Source: Streptomyces sp. SLBN-118 (GTDB lineage: Bacteria; Actinomycetota; Actinomycetes; Streptomycetales; Streptomycetaceae). Taken from it: a DNA stretch of 64,000 nucleotides. The translations under genes and the position numbers were made by a program. The DNA lies in contig NZ_VFNP01000002.1 in assembly GCF_006715635.1 (NCBI RefSeq), positions 992,001 to 1,056,000 on the forward strand. Reading direction: 5' to 3'. Every line of letters begins with the position of its first letter. Within the stretch, counting starts at the first letter, position 1. The notes beneath the pieces are model-generated. The model did not search any database. It was not told where the DNA came from and saw only the letters and a program-made list of their open reading frames with translations. Shown piece by piece: positions 53,237-64,000 of this stretch.

Positions 53237-53830
53237 TCAGACGGCCCGGTCGCGTCTGCGCCTGGCCAACTCGTCCGCGGGATTGTTGCCGATCAGCGTC
53301 TCGCCGGTGTCGATCCGCTCGCCGTGGAGCTGCGACAGCGCCGCCTCGACATCACGCCAGACCACGCCGACGGCGATCCCGAAAATCCCCTGGCCGCCCT
53401 GGAGCAGATCCACGACCTCGTCCGGCGATGAGCATTCGTAGACGGTGGCCCCGTCGCTCATCAGCGTCATGCGCTCCAGGTCCGAGACGCCACGCTCCCG
53501 CAGATGCTGTACCGCGGTGCGGATGTTCTGCAGTGCGACGCCGGTGTCCAGGAAACGCTTGACGATCTTGAGGACGACCACATCGCGAAAGCTGTAGAGC
53601 CGCTGCGTACCCGATCCGTACGCCGGACGCACGCTCGGTTCGACCAGCCCGGTGCGTGCCCAGTAATCGAGCTGGCGGTAGGTGATGCCCGCCGCCGCAC
53701 ACGCGGTCGGACCCCGGTAGCCGATCGTCTCCCTGGCGTCGGCCGCACTCTCGTGAAGCGGATGCAGCCCGCCCTCCCCCAGACTCCGTCCGGGGACGCC
53801 CCCGGCCGTACCGTCGCCGCTGCTTCTCAC
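53237..53830 (-). CDS. MerR-family regulator (Rv1830-like)
   Basis: The 197-aa protein has a MerR winged helix at about 40-105 (TACAAAGITYRQLDYWARTGLVEPSVR, then LYSFRDVVVLKIVKRFLDTGVALQNIRTAVQHL) and a C-terminal sensory part. GTG 53830 follows GGAGG at 5 nt. It is the second of two MerR genes bracketing the DUF151 gene, as in the mycobacterial garA neighbourhood. No metal-binding cysteines in the MerR-CueR pattern are present. Target unknown. Confidence 0.85.
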   Translation of the reverse strand: MRSSGDGTAGGVPGRSLGEGGLHPLHESAADARETIGYRGPTACAAAGITYRQLDYWARTGLVEPSVRPAYGSGTQRLYSFRDVVVLKIVKRFLDTGVALQNIRTAVQHLRERGVSDLERMTLMSDGATVYECSSPDEVVDLLQGGQGIFGIAVGVVWRDVEAALSQLHGERIDTGETLIGNNPADELARRRRDRAV

Positions 53831-53988
53831 GCCGACCTCCGTCCTTGACCTGCCGACTCGACGGTAGGCAGTCACCAGGGGTGCGTCAACGATCGCCACG
53901 CCGAGTGATAATCACCCTGAGAGTGGTTTCTCGTGCCCGTATCCGGGGAAAGGCTACTCGAATGCGCTGACGCCGACCGTTCGAACGG

Positions 53989-54462
53989 TCACTGGCTGTT
54001 GGTGCCGAAGTCCTCGGGCGAGATCTGATCGAGGAACTCGCGGAACTTCTCCACCTCGTCCTCCTGCTCGTCCGGGATGGCGATTCCCGCGTCGTCGAGG
54101 ACCCCGTCGCTGCCGTAGATCGGCGTACCCGTGCGCAGGGCCAGCGCTATGGCGTCGGACGGTCTGGCGCTCACCTCGACGCCACTGGCGAACACCAGCT
54201 CTGCGTAGAAAACCCCTTCGCGCAGGTCAGTGATGCGCACCTCGGTGAGCTCCTGGCCCACCGCCTCCAGCACATCCTTGAAGAGGTCATGCGTCAGCGG
54301 CCTCGCCGGAGCCATGCCCTGCTGGGCAAAGGCAATGGCGGTGGCCTCCCCGGGACCGATCCAGATGGGGAGGTACCGGTCGCCTCCCACTTCACGCAGG
54401 AGCACGATCGGTTGGTTCGAGGGCATTTCGACCCGGACACCCACAACGTCGAGCTCGTTCAC
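53989..54462 (-). CDS. Bifunctional nuclease-family protein (DUF151)
   Basis: The 157-aa protein has the DUF151 pattern: VVGVRVEMPSNQPIVLLREVGGDRYLPIWIGPGEATAIAFAQQG and ARPSDAIALALRTGTPIY, with a short acidic C-terminal tail (DEQEDEVEKFREFLDQ). Members have been proposed to have nuclease activity. It stands between two MerR genes. GTG 54462 lacks a strong Shine-Dalgarno. Confidence 0.85.
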   Translation of the reverse strand: MNELDVVGVRVEMPSNQPIVLLREVGGDRYLPIWIGPGEATAIAFAQQGMAPARPLTHDLFKDVLEAVGQELTEVRITDLREGVFYAELVFASGVEVSARPSDAIALALRTGTPIYGSDGVLDDAGIAIPDEQEDEVEKFREFLDQISPEDFGTNSQ

Positions 54463-54515
54463 ACAGCAACCCTAGGACGTGCCCGACCGGTTTGGGTAGT
54501 CGGGCTCCTCCATGA

Positions 54516-55259
54516 TCAGTGCAGCCGGACCCCGAGAGCGGTCTGTACCAGGGCCGCATGCAGCCGCACGGACAGGGCAGCGAGCTCTTTTGTGGTCGCC
54601 TCGGCATGCGCCCTGGTCTGCGGATTACGGTGCCGCCGCAAGGGTGCAACCACCTGCTCGACCAGGCTCGCCTCACGGTCCGCGGCGGCTTTCATCGCCC
54701 GCAGATGCCGCGGCTCCAGCCCGAATCTGCCGAGGTCCGCGACCAGCCTGGCCACCGTCACCGACTCGGCGTCGTAGGCGCCGTCCTCGTCCTGCGCCAG
54801 CAGGCCGTACGACTCCCACTCGGCGAGGTCGGCCTCGCTCACGTCAGCGGCCGCGAGGAGCTCGGGACGGCCCACCCGTGCGGCCGTCGGCCGGTCGGCA
54901 CCGGCTTCCCACGCGGCGTCGAGCAGTTCCCGCTGCGGGCTCTGCGCGGGCAGCTGAGCCTGCTCACCGCGCCCCAGGGCGTCGAGATGCTCACGGATGA
55001 CCTTCAGCGGAAGATAGTGATCCCGCTGCATCCGCAGCACCTGAGCCAGCCGCTCCACGTCCTCGGGACTGAACTTGCGGTACCCGGACGGGGTACGCCG
55101 CGGCTCGACCAGCCCCTCGGACTCCAGAAAACGGATCTTGGAGATGGTCACTTCGGGAAACTCGTCGCGCAGCCGGCTGAGCACCGTACCGATGCTCATC
55201 AGCCTCTCGCCCGCGGTGGCGGTGCCGTGCCCGGCACCGCCCGTCGGTGTTCGCCGCAT
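54516..55259 (-). CDS. ftsR: MerR-family regulator FtsR
   Basis: The 247-aa protein has a winged helix at about 22-92 (SIGTVLSRLRDEFPEVTISKIRFLESEGLVEPRRTPSGYRKFSPEDVERL), then a long helical C-terminal sensor domain. It is the position and architecture of corynebacterial FtsR and mycobacterial Rv1828, which activate ftsZ. ATG 55259 follows AGGAAGG. It lies 40 nt downstream of the FHA gene, so co-transcription is likely. Confidence 0.85.
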   Translation of the reverse strand: MRRTPTGGAGHGTATAGERLMSIGTVLSRLRDEFPEVTISKIRFLESEGLVEPRRTPSGYRKFSPEDVERLAQVLRMQRDHYLPLKVIREHLDALGRGEQAQLPAQSPQRELLDAAWEAGADRPTAARVGRPELLAAADVSEADLAEWESYGLLAQDEDGAYDAESVTVARLVADLGRFGLEPRHLRAMKAAADREASLVEQVVAPLRRHRNPQTRAHAEATTKELAALSVRLHAALVQTALGVRLH

Positions 55260-55299
55260 GTGCCTTCCTGGGGTCCCCCCGGACGAATCTGGGGGAGGG

Positions 55300-56139
55300 T
55301 TACACGCCCCGCTGGCTCGCGTAGAAGACCAGCCGGTACTTGCCGATCTGGACCTCGTCACCGTTCGACAGGACGACGGAGTCGATCCGCTCGCGGTTGA
55401 CATACGTGCCGTTGAGACTGCCGACGTCCGCGACGCTGAAGCGGCCGTCCGGTGCCCGGCGGAACTCCACATGACGCCGCGAGACGGTCACGTCGTCGAG
55501 GAAGATGTCGCTCTGCGGGTGACGGCCGGCCGTGGTCAGCTCGCCGTCCAGCAGAAAACGGCTTCCGGAGTTCGGACCCCGGCGCACCACCAGGAGCGCC
55601 GAGCCGAGCGGCAGCGCGTCGACGGCGGCCTGAGCCTCGGGTGAGAGCGACGGAAGCTGTGTCTGACCCGTCACCTCCGAGTCGTACGCCTCGAGTCCGG
55701 AGATGGAGATCGTCGAGGTCGTCTCCGAAGCCCGCTCGGCGGGCGCCCCGCCACGCAGCGGCGCACCGCAGTTGGAGCAGAACCGACTGGCCTCGGCATT
55801 GCGGTGCCCGCACCTCGTACAAACCAGGGCCGACATGGACGGATCCTCCTGCCGCGGCTGCCCCGCGTGGGGGTTGGTCGCGTACGGGTCCGAGGCAAAC
55901 CCTCCACCCGTACTTGAGGTTGATGGTTCCCCGAAACCTATGCGTCCGGAACCGGCAGGGTCAACAGACGACGCGCCCTGACCGCCCGAAATGTCACCGC
56001 CCGGACCAGCTACCTCATCCCGGAAGAGCGGCCGCTCCGCGCCCTGCTCCTCACTCTCGCCATGGCGCGGCGCGCGATGCCGGGCGTTGCCGCCGTCCTC
56101 GCGTGCGCTCTTGCCGAACAACTTCCCAAACAACTTCAC
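55300..56139 (-). CDS. GarA-like FHA protein with zinc ribbon and long disordered N-terminus
   Basis: The 279-aa protein is longer than mycobacterial GarA (about 160). Residues 1-100 are disordered and Gly/Ser/Pro-rich. A zinc ribbon uses C107, C110, C121 and C124. ETTS (139-142) is the PknB/PknG phosphorylation motif of GarA. The FHA domain at 183-272 has GR 205-206, S220, H223 and NGTYVN (243-248). In GarA, phosphorylation closes the FHA on its own ETTS and relieves inhibition of glutamate dehydrogenase and 2-oxoglutarate decarboxylase. GTG 56139 has GGGGAA upstream; ATG at residue 102 is an alternative start. Confidence 0.9.
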   Translation of the reverse strand: MKLFGKLFGKSAREDGGNARHRAPRHGESEEQGAERPLFRDEVAGPGGDISGGQGASSVDPAGSGRIGFGEPSTSSTGGGFASDPYATNPHAGQPRQEDPSMSALVCTRCGHRNAEASRFCSNCGAPLRGGAPAERASETTSTISISGLEAYDSEVTGQTQLPSLSPEAQAAVDALPLGSALLVVRRGPNSGSRFLLDGELTTAGRHPQSDIFLDDVTVSRRHVEFRRAPDGRFSVADVGSLNGTYVNRERIDSVVLSNGDEVQIGKYRLVFYASQRGV

Positions 56140-56329
56140 GGGCGATTCCCCTTGACCGAAATAGACCCGCCCGTGGGGCAGGACGAACCCTCAATGATCA
56201 GACCTGCCGACCCGGACATCTTCACAACGTCCGTAACCACCAGACAGTTTCCACCACGCGGCACGCTTGTTGTGTGCCGACCCCCCGCAACGTCATGCCC
56301 TGGTCCGCCGGGCACCATGCACCCCCGCC

Positions 56330-57274
56330 TCACTGCGCGGACGACCGAGCGTAGTCAGGCCGCTTCGCGGGTCGCAAGGCGTCCACAATGATCTTCTCTG
56401 AGCGCGACACCGTGGCGGTGGCCTGCTCCTTCTCCAGCGTCTGGACCACGCCGCCCGGGATGTTCAGGGCGGGCTCGAGATCCTGCGGCTTGCCGATGAC
56501 CTTGAAGCGGTACGGGGCCTTGACCGGTTTGCCGTCCACCTCGATGTCGGCGCCGGTTCCTGTGAAATAGGTGTCCGCGACGACCCGGATGTCGTTGACC
56601 TGGATCGCTTCCGCGCCCGCCGCGCGCAGTTCCTGGATCGCGTCGAGCAGCATGTCCGACTCGACCGTGCCGGACGGGTCCTCGATCGTGAGCGTGATGC
56701 CCGGACCCTGCGCGGCGACCGTGCCGGCCAGGATGCCCAGCTGCTGCTCCTTCTGAGCGGTCTGCTTGCGGGCCTCTTCGGCCTGGTCCGAGCTGTTCTC
56801 CAGCTCGGTGCGCTGGTCCTCAAGACGCTGCTTCTCGTCCTCGAGCCGCTGCGTGCGGTTGTCGAGCTCGTCGAGGATGCGCACCAGGTCCTCCTGGCGG
56901 GCGCCGCGCAGCGCGCTGTTGTCGCTGTTGGAGCGGACCTGGATGGCGAGGCCCAGACCGAGGACGAACAGCAGGAGGGCGACGATGAGTTGAGCCCGGC
57001 TGACCCGTGGCGGCCACAGCAGCGCGACGAGCCGCTGGCGACCGGTCTGGTGCGCGGGCTCGGGCTCTTCGCGCTCGGACCTTTCGGGCTCGGGACTTCG
57101 GGGCTCAGCACTTTCGGGCTGGGGGGTTTCGGGCTCGGGCTGTCCCGGCCGCGGCTGCTCCGGCTCCGCGTCCTTGGGGCCGGTGCCGTCGGCAGGCGGC
57201 GTCTGCGACTCCGGCTCCTCGCCCTTGGGGTGCTCTTCACCCTGGGGATTGACTTCGCTGTTCATCGGCCTCAC
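56330..57274 (-). CDS. DUF881 membrane protein with acidic N-terminus
   Basis: The 314-aa protein has an acidic Pro/Glu-rich cytosolic stretch (1-75), one transmembrane helix (AQLIVALLLFVLGLGLAIQV, about 95-115), a coiled coil (QRLEDEKQRLEDQRTELENSSDQAEEARKQ) and a DUF881 domain outside (ITLTIEDPSGTVESDMLLDAIQELRAAGAEAIQVNDIRVV). The GTG at 57274 overlaps the sbp stop as GTGA. It probably forms a membrane complex with the other DUF881 protein and Sbp. Function unknown, linked to division in mycobacterial order. Confidence 0.85.
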   Translation of the reverse strand: MRPMNSEVNPQGEEHPKGEEPESQTPPADGTGPKDAEPEQPRPGQPEPETPQPESAEPRSPEPERSEREEPEPAHQTGRQRLVALLWPPRVSRAQLIVALLLFVLGLGLAIQVRSNSDNSALRGARQEDLVRILDELDNRTQRLEDEKQRLEDQRTELENSSDQAEEARKQTAQKEQQLGILAGTVAAQGPGITLTIEDPSGTVESDMLLDAIQELRAAGAEAIQVNDIRVVADTYFTGTGADIEVDGKPVKAPYRFKVIGKPQDLEPALNIPGGVVQTLEKEQATATVSRSEKIIVDALRPAKRPDYARSSAQ

Positions 57275-57603
57275 GCCCGGAACACGTGCCGGCGGATCGC
57301 GGCAGCGTTGGAGAAGATCCGGATACCGAGCACGACCACCACACCCGTCGACAGCTGGGCGCCCACGCCCAACTTGTCGCCCAGGAAGACGATCAGCGCG
57401 GCGACCACCACATTCGACAGGAAGGAGACGACGAAGACCTTGTCGACGAAGATTCCGTCGAGCATGGCCCGCAGGCCACCGAAGACCGCGTCGAGAGCCG
57501 CGACAACGGCGATCGGCAGATAGGGCTCGACCACCGCCGGCACTTCGGGCCGGACGAACAGTCCGACCACGACTCCGACGACGAGGCCCAGTACGGCGAT
57601 CAC
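57271..57603 (-). CDS. Small basic protein Sbp (DUF1290)
   Basis: The 110-aa, three-helix membrane protein begins MIAVLGLVVGVVVGLFVRPEVPAVVEPYLPIAVVAALDAVFGGLRAMLDG, the invariant Sbp pattern, and ends in a short basic tail. It overlaps both DUF881 neighbours by 4 nt (GTGA each), so the three proteins are stoichiometrically linked. Its role is unknown; the genes lie in the division/envelope block. Confidence 0.87.
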   Translation of the reverse strand: MIAVLGLVVGVVVGLFVRPEVPAVVEPYLPIAVVAALDAVFGGLRAMLDGIFVDKVFVVSFLSNVVVAALIVFLGDKLGVGAQLSTGVVVVLGIRIFSNAAAIRRHVFRA

Positions 57604-58529
57604 GATGTGCCCTTCCCTGTGTCAGCCGTGCCCTGTCCGTTGCCCTTCCCGGCGCCGGCGGTCTTCGGCTCTGCTGTACGTACGATCAAGCTCGGCGCCG
57701 CCGGCAGGCGCACCCTCTCCTCAGCGGAGATGCTGGTGCGGATACCGAAGTTCTCCTGCAACGCGTGCAGATACTGCCCGTCGGCACTGTCCTGGAACGC
57801 GGTGCTCAACTTCTTCCCGTCCCCCACCGCAAGCACCGTGTACGGCGGTACCAGCGGCTTGTTGTCGACCAGTATGGCGTCACCCGCCGCGCGGATCGCC
57901 GACAGGGCGGTCAGCCGCTGCCCGTTGATCGCGACGGCCTCGGCGCCCGACTCCCAGAGCCCGTTGACGATCCGCTGCATGTCGCGGTCGCGCACCCGGC
58001 CCGTGTCGTTGAAACCGCTGCTCTCACGCGGCCCGCCGCCGCCCTGATCGGTGCCCTTCGCGTCGTCGACGACGAGCTTGACCCCCGGCCCCTCCACCTC
58101 GGTGGCACCTGAGAGCAGCGCGACGAGAGCTCCCTGTTCCCCGCCCGGCGTCTTGAGGGCCTTGCGCTGCCGGCTCCCCACCTCTTCGCGGAGCTTGTCG
58201 ACGCTCCGCTCCAGCGCGTCGGCGTCCGCGGTCTCCGCGTCGATCCGGTCGATGAGCTCCTCGCGCTCCTTCGCCACCACCGGTGCCGATATCCGCGCCT
58301 CCGCCGCTCCGACGGTCACAACGAGCGCTGCCAGCACCAGGCCGGCCGCGAGTCCGAGCTTGGCCCGCAGCGTACGGGGAAGACCCCCGCCCTCGGCCTC
58401 CCTGCGCGCCGATGCCTCCGCGTATCCGTCGTCGAGGCTGTGCTCCGTAACGTTCGTCAGCAGCGACATGGACGCGTCAGGACGCGCGGGTGGAGAGCCG
58501 GTGCTCCGAACGGGGGGCTGCTGCGACAT
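57600..58529 (-). CDS. DUF881 membrane protein
   Basis: The protein is about 309 aa: a cytosolic segment, transmembrane helix (LGLAAGLVLAALVVTVGAAEA, about 60-80), coiled coil (REELIDRIDAETADADALERSVDKLREEVG) and DUF881 domain (GVKLVVDDAKGTDQGGG, QRIVNGLWESGAEAVAINGQRL). ATG 58529 (MSQQPPVRS) is used, and ATG 58538 is possible. A short Ala/Gly tail follows. It is first of the DUF881-Sbp-DUF881 set, with a 97-nt gap after the nucleotidyltransferase gene. Confidence 0.85.
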   Translation of the reverse strand: MSQQPPVRSTGSPPARPDASMSLLTNVTEHSLDDGYAEASARREAEGGGLPRTLRAKLGLAAGLVLAALVVTVGAAEARISAPVVAKEREELIDRIDAETADADALERSVDKLREEVGSRQRKALKTPGGEQGALVALLSGATEVEGPGVKLVVDDAKGTDQGGGGPRESSGFNDTGRVRDRDMQRIVNGLWESGAEAVAINGQRLTALSAIRAAGDAILVDNKPLVPPYTVLAVGDGKKLSTAFQDSADGQYLHALQENFGIRTSISAEERVRLPAAPSLIVRTAEPKTAGAGKGNGQGTADTGKGTS

Positions 58530-58626
58530 GCCGCACATCGTCGCATGTCGCAGGTGTTACCGCCGAATGGCCCCACCGGTGTGCCGGAAGCCGTCCGCTG
58601 ACAACTCCCGGCACACCCGTGACATG

Positions 58627-61122
58627 TCAGTTACCAGCGCTGTCCACGACGGCGGACCACTCGTCCAGGAGCGCCTGCGCCGAAGTGTCGTCCGGCCCTT
58701 CTGCCCACAAATGGGTGACGGCCTCCGCGGGATCGGGAAGGACCATCACCCAGCGGCCGTCTGCCTCGACCACCCGTACACCGTCGGTGGTGTCGACATG
58801 CCGGTCACCGGCCGCCTCCACGACGCGCCGCATCACCAGACCCTTGACCGCCCATGGCGTCGCCAGATCGCGCCGCAGCACATGTGCCCGGGGGATGCGG
58901 GAATCGATCTGGCTCAGCGTGAGCTGCGTACGGGCCACGAGCCCGACCAGCCGTACGAGGGCCGCCGAGCCGTCGAAGACACTGCTGAACTCCGGAATGA
59001 TGAAGGCGCCACGGCCGTCTCCACCGAAGATCGTGGTCTCCTCGCGCCCGACACGCGTCAGATCGTCGGGCGAGGTGGTCGTCCACTCCACTTGTGTCCC
59101 GTGGTACGCGGCGACCTGCTCGGCGATCCGCGTGGTGGTCACGGGGAGCGCCACCCGCCCACTGCGCCTTTCCGCCGCCACCAGGTCGAGGAGTACCAGC
59201 AGGGCACGGTCGTCCTCGATGATGCGCCCTCGTTCGTCGACCAGCGACAGCCGCTCACCGACGGGGTCGAAACGCACCCCGAAGGCCGCCCGGGCAGAGG
59301 CCACGATCTCGCCCAGCCGCACCAGTCCGGAGCGTCGTGTGTCGGCCGACTCCGTCGGCCTCGACTCGTCGAGCCCTGGATTGATGACCAGGGAATCGAC
59401 GCCGAGCCGTCCGAGCAGGCTGGGCAACACCAGACCGGCGCTGCCGTTGGACGCGTCGATGACGACCTTGAGGCCCGACTCGGCAATGCCCGAGGTGTCG
59501 ACATTGCGCAGCAGGGATCCGGTGTACGAGTCGAAGACGCTGGACGGGAAGTGCAGATCCCCGATCTCGCCGGGGAACGCCCGCCGGTACTCCTGGCGCG
59601 CGTACACGCGGTCCAGCTTTCGCTGACCGGCCTGCGAGAGGTCGGCACCGCGCTCGTCGAAGAACATGATGTCGACGGAGTCCGGCACTCCGGGAGACGT
59701 ACGGATCATGATGCCGCCGGCACTGCCGCGGGCGGTCTGCTGCCGGGCCACGGGCAGTGGCACGTTCTCCAGGTCGCGTACGTCGATGGCACTGGCCTGC
59801 AGCGCGGAGATGACGGCCCGCTTGAGCGCACGGGCACCCCTGGAGTGGTCGCGCGCCGTCGTGACCGTCGCCCCCTTCTTGAGGGTGGTGGCATAGGCAC
59901 CGGCCAGCCGTACGGCCAGTTCGGGCGTGATCTCCACATTGAGGATTCCGGACACTCCGCGGGCGCCGAAGAGATGCGCCTGGCCACGCGACTCCCAGAT
60001 GACCGAGGTGTTGACGAAGGCACCGGCCTCGATGGTCTTGAACGGGTAGACCCGGACATTGCCCTGGATGATCGATTCTTCACCGACGAGGCACTCGTCG
60101 CCGATCACCGCGCCGTCCTCGATACGTGCGGCGCGCATGATGTCGGTGTTCTTGCCGATCACGCAACCGCGGAGGTTGCAGTGCTCACCGATGTAGACGT
60201 TGTCGTGGATCACGGCCCTGTGGAGAAAGGCACCGCTCTTGACGACGACGTTCGACCCGACGACGGTGTGCTCGCGGATCTCCACATCGGCCTCGACCTT
60301 GGCGTAGTCGCCGATATACAGCGGGCCGCGCAGCACGGCGTCCGGATGGACCTCCGCGCCTTCGGCCACCCACACGCCGGGAGAGATCTCGAACCCGTCG
60401 AGTTCGACATCGACCTTGCCCTCGAGGACGTCGGCCTGAGCCTTCACATAGCTCTCGTGCGTGCCCACGTCCTCCCAGTAGCCCTCGGCCACATAGCCGT
60501 AGATCGGCTTGCCTTCCTTCATGAGCTGCGGGAACACATCTCCGGACCAGTCCACGGGAACATCGGCCTCGACATAGTCGAAGACCTCGGGCTCCATCAC
60601 ATAGATGCCCGTATTCACTGTGTCCGAGAAAACCTGTCCCCAGGTCGGCTTCTCGAGGAAGCGCTCGACCTTTCCTTCTTCGTCGACGATGGTGATACCG
60701 AATTCGAGAGGGTTCGGCACTCGCGTCAGGCACACCGTGACCAGTGCGCCCTTCTCCTTGTGGAAGGAGATCAGGTCGCTCAGGTCAAAATCGGTGAGCG
60801 CATCACCAGAGATGACGAGAAACGCGTCGTCCTTCAGCGCTTCCTCGGCATTCTTCACGCTCCCCGCAGTGCCGAGTGGCTTCTCCTCATTGGCATAGGT
60901 GAGCTCCATCCCGAGCTCTTCGCCGTCACCGAAATAGTTCTTGACGAGTGACGCGAGAAACTGCACGGTTACGACGGTCTCACTGAGCCCATGCCGCTTG
61001 AGCAGGCGCAGCACATGCTCCATGATCGGCCGATTGGCCACTGGCAGGAGCGGCTTGGGCATGCTCGAGGTCATTGGGCGAAGTCGGGTACCTTCGCCAC
61101 CGGCCATCACGACGGCCTTCAT
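58627..61122 (-). CDS. Nucleotidyltransferase (mannose-1-P guanylyltransferase-like) fused to degenerate phosphomannomutase domain
   Basis: The 831-aa protein has an NTP-transferase domain at 1-235 ([11 protein letters not shown] 8-18, [13 protein letters not shown]), a left-handed helix region at about 250-370 and a phosphohexomutase-like region at 380-831. The mutase active sites are altered: the TASHNP loop reads RTSPGV (474-479), keeping only the serine, and the DGDGDR metal loop reads DPVGER. It may activate a sugar 1-phosphate while the mutase part has become regulatory. ATG 61122 has AAGGAGG upstream, rather far. Confidence 0.87.
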   Translation of the reverse strand: MKAVVMAGGEGTRLRPMTSSMPKPLLPVANRPIMEHVLRLLKRHGLSETVVTVQFLASLVKNYFGDGEELGMELTYANEEKPLGTAGSVKNAEEALKDDAFLVISGDALTDFDLSDLISFHKEKGALVTVCLTRVPNPLEFGITIVDEEGKVERFLEKPTWGQVFSDTVNTGIYVMEPEVFDYVEADVPVDWSGDVFPQLMKEGKPIYGYVAEGYWEDVGTHESYVKAQADVLEGKVDVELDGFEISPGVWVAEGAEVHPDAVLRGPLYIGDYAKVEADVEIREHTVVGSNVVVKSGAFLHRAVIHDNVYIGEHCNLRGCVIGKNTDIMRAARIEDGAVIGDECLVGEESIIQGNVRVYPFKTIEAGAFVNTSVIWESRGQAHLFGARGVSGILNVEITPELAVRLAGAYATTLKKGATVTTARDHSRGARALKRAVISALQASAIDVRDLENVPLPVARQQTARGSAGGIMIRTSPGVPDSVDIMFFDERGADLSQAGQRKLDRVYARQEYRRAFPGEIGDLHFPSSVFDSYTGSLLRNVDTSGIAESGLKVVIDASNGSAGLVLPSLLGRLGVDSLVINPGLDESRPTESADTRRSGLVRLGEIVASARAAFGVRFDPVGERLSLVDERGRIIEDDRALLVLLDLVAAERRSGRVALPVTTTRIAEQVAAYHGTQVEWTTTSPDDLTRVGREETTIFGGDGRGAFIIPEFSSVFDGSAALVRLVGLVARTQLTLSQIDSRIPRAHVLRRDLATPWAVKGLVMRRVVEAAGDRHVDTTDGVRVVEADGRWVMVLPDPAEAVTHLWAEGPDDTSAQALLDEWSAVVDSAGN

Positions 61123-61234
61123 GTCGGAAGCGTCCTCCTTGAAGAGACGACGGTCTAGCCGACTGGACCCGTCCAATGAGGCCCTGTGGCGTCATGCACG
61201 GCCGGCAACACTGCTCGGCACGGCATTGACGAGG

Positions 61235-61843
61235 TCAATCGGCCACTGCATCCGCCTTGACGAGGCGGCGGACCTGGACCACGTAGAGGATCCCTGCCCA
61301 CCAATACAGAGTTGTACCCCATCCCGCGAACGCCCATCCGAAAATAGCAGCGAGTGATGCAAGCCACCCACGTCCGTCACTCAGGAGCAGGAGGGGGAAG
61401 GCGTACATGAGGTTGAACGTGGCTGCCTTCCCCAGGAAGTTGACCTGGGGCGGAGGATAGCCGTGACGGCGGAGGATTCCCACCATCACCAGCAGCATCA
61501 GTTCCCGGGCCAATAGGGCGGCGGTGAGCCAGATGGGCAGAATCTCGCGCCAGGTCAGCCCGACGAGAGTGGAGAGGATGTACAGCCGGTCGGCAGCCGG
61601 GTCGAGGAGCCGTCCCAGACTGCTGATCTGGTTCCAGCGCCGCGCAAGCTTGCCGTCGAGATAGTCACTGATGCCGCTCAGCATCAGCACCAGCAAAGCC
61701 CAGCCATCACTGTTGGGCCCCCCGAACTCGGGGCGGAGAATCAGCCACAGGAAGAGCGGCACACCGACGAGACGCGCCATGCTGAGGATGTTGGGGATGG
61801 TGAGCACCCGGTCCGTCTGGACGCGGGTCTCCTGGACCTCCAC
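61235..61843 (-). CDS. CDP-alcohol phosphatidyltransferase
   Basis: The 202-aa membrane enzyme has the complete motif DGxxARxxxxxxxxGxxxDxxxD (LDGKLARRWNQISSLGRLLDPAADR, about 68-92) and about five helices. GTG 61843 follows GGAGG 7 nt upstream. It corresponds to the mycobacterial pgsA2 position; the acceptor alcohol (glycerol 3-phosphate, inositol phosphate or other) is not determined. It is the first gene of the block, downstream of the rRNA operon's terminator. Confidence 0.9.
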   Translation of the reverse strand: MEVQETRVQTDRVLTIPNILSMARLVGVPLFLWLILRPEFGGPNSDGWALLVLMLSGISDYLDGKLARRWNQISSLGRLLDPAADRLYILSTLVGLTWREILPIWLTAALLARELMLLVMVGILRRHGYPPPQVNFLGKAATFNLMYAFPLLLLSDGRGWLASLAAIFGWAFAGWGTTLYWWAGILYVVQVRRLVKADAVAD

Positions 61844-61950
61844 CCGGGGGCCTCCTGTGCGGAACGTGCCGATGATGCTCCCTGACCCTACCCGCAGCCG
61901 CAGACGCGGGATGCACAGGGGTAGGACGATGGCAATGACCCGTAAACACA

Positions 61951-61984
61951 GGAAAGCCCCGCACCAGGAGGTGCGGGGCTTTCC
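61951..61984 (-). terminator. rRNA operon terminator
   Basis: A perfect 15-bp stem (GGAAAGCCCCGCACC and its complement) with an AGGA loop lies 10 nt after the 5S gene on the minus strand. A T-rich stretch follows. Confidence 0.92.
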
Positions 61985-61994
61985 CACAATGATT

Positions 61995-62113
61995 GTTCGG
62001 CGGCGTCCTACTCTCCCACAGGGTCCCCCCTGCAGTACCATCGGCGCTGAAAGGCTTAGCTTCCGGGTTCGGAATGTAACCGGGCGTTTCCCTAACGCAA
62101 TGACCACCGAAAC
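61995..62113 (-). rRNA. 5S ribosomal RNA
   Basis: The 119-nt gene has the actinobacterial 5S pattern: GTTTCGGTGGTCATTGCG at the 5' end, GGGAAACGCCCGG, CCGAACCCGGAAGCTAAG and GGGAGAGTAGGACGCCG, with the 3' end pairing to the 5' end. It is separated from the 23S by about 90 nt. Confidence 0.97.
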
Positions 62114-62204
62114 ACTATGAAGATATCCGACACCGGAATCCCCCGGCCAGGGGGACTCGACAGTTCGTTACTTCAGAACTGACACAGTGGACGCGAGCAA
62201 CTGA

Positions 62205-64000
<1,796 letters not shown>

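Noticed and set aside
58051..60951. 966-codon plus-strand frame opposite the nucleotidyltransferase
   Set aside because: Antisense shadow; crosses two minus-strand genes and lacks motifs.

Overview
The window is high-GC actinobacterial chromosome and almost certainly Streptomyces. The evidence is strong GC bias with frequent GTG and TTG starts, a divergent third-type EF-Tu, a DUF5999 protein, a large LuxR regulator, many regulator/transporter pairs, and a 5S/23S rRNA pair of streptomycete type. I have no database access, so family names rest on motifs read in the translations and on memory.

Layout. 1-4303 (minus) is an FxSxx-COOH (fxs) peptide system: a 63-aa precursor ending in Phe-Gln-Ser-Ser-Ile (fxsA), a radical SAM/SPASM maturase (fxsB), a TIR-like protein (fxsC) and the 5' end of the P-loop protein fxsT, cut by the window edge. 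4540-26147 is core and accessory chromosome: YbaK-type deacylase, XRE-cupin regulator divergent from an EamA exporter, hexapeptide acetyltransferase, LAL regulator, HATPase anti-sigma-like protein, gamma carbonic anhydrase, DedA, hotdog protein, secreted protein with Gln/Pro/Tyr repeats, spermidine-synthase-like and patatin proteins, tuf3, AlkD-like protein, TVP38 and uppP, an rRNA-methyltransferase-like protein, flavin reductase, SnoaL-like protein, Lnt and a Gfo/Idh/MocA protein. 26150-47935 carries a small inverted-repeat element, ung, a peptide-binding lipoprotein, two SDRs, a HipA-like kinase with DUF3037 partner, a deleted S9 peptidase, a Rieske lipoprotein, several regulator/transporter pairs (LysR/EamA, MocR/flavoprotein, PadR), PhzF, a CPBP protease and a GCS2-type ligase.

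48034-61843 is a conserved actinobacterial block read leftwards: CDP-alcohol phosphatidyltransferase, nucleotidyltransferase with a decayed mutase domain, DUF881, Sbp (DUF1290), DUF881, FHA/GarA-like protein, FtsR-type MerR, DUF151, second MerR, then DinB, a divergent PRC-barrel gene and gcvP behind a tandem glycine riboswitch. The order matches the mycobacterial pgsA2-garA-gcvB neighbourhood, except that gcvH is absent. It joins glycine catabolism to kinase-dependent metabolic control, division regulation and envelope lipid synthesis.

61951-64000 (minus) is the 3' end of an rRNA operon: terminator, 5S rRNA and about 1.8 kb of 23S rRNA running off the right edge.

The most unusual content is the fxs locus, whose maturase seems to have lost the HEXXH motif of its C-terminal domain. 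Next come the palindromic operators at regulator/transporter pairs, the HipA/DUF3037 pair, the 172-bp inverted-repeat element and the remodelled catalytic loops in three enzymes.
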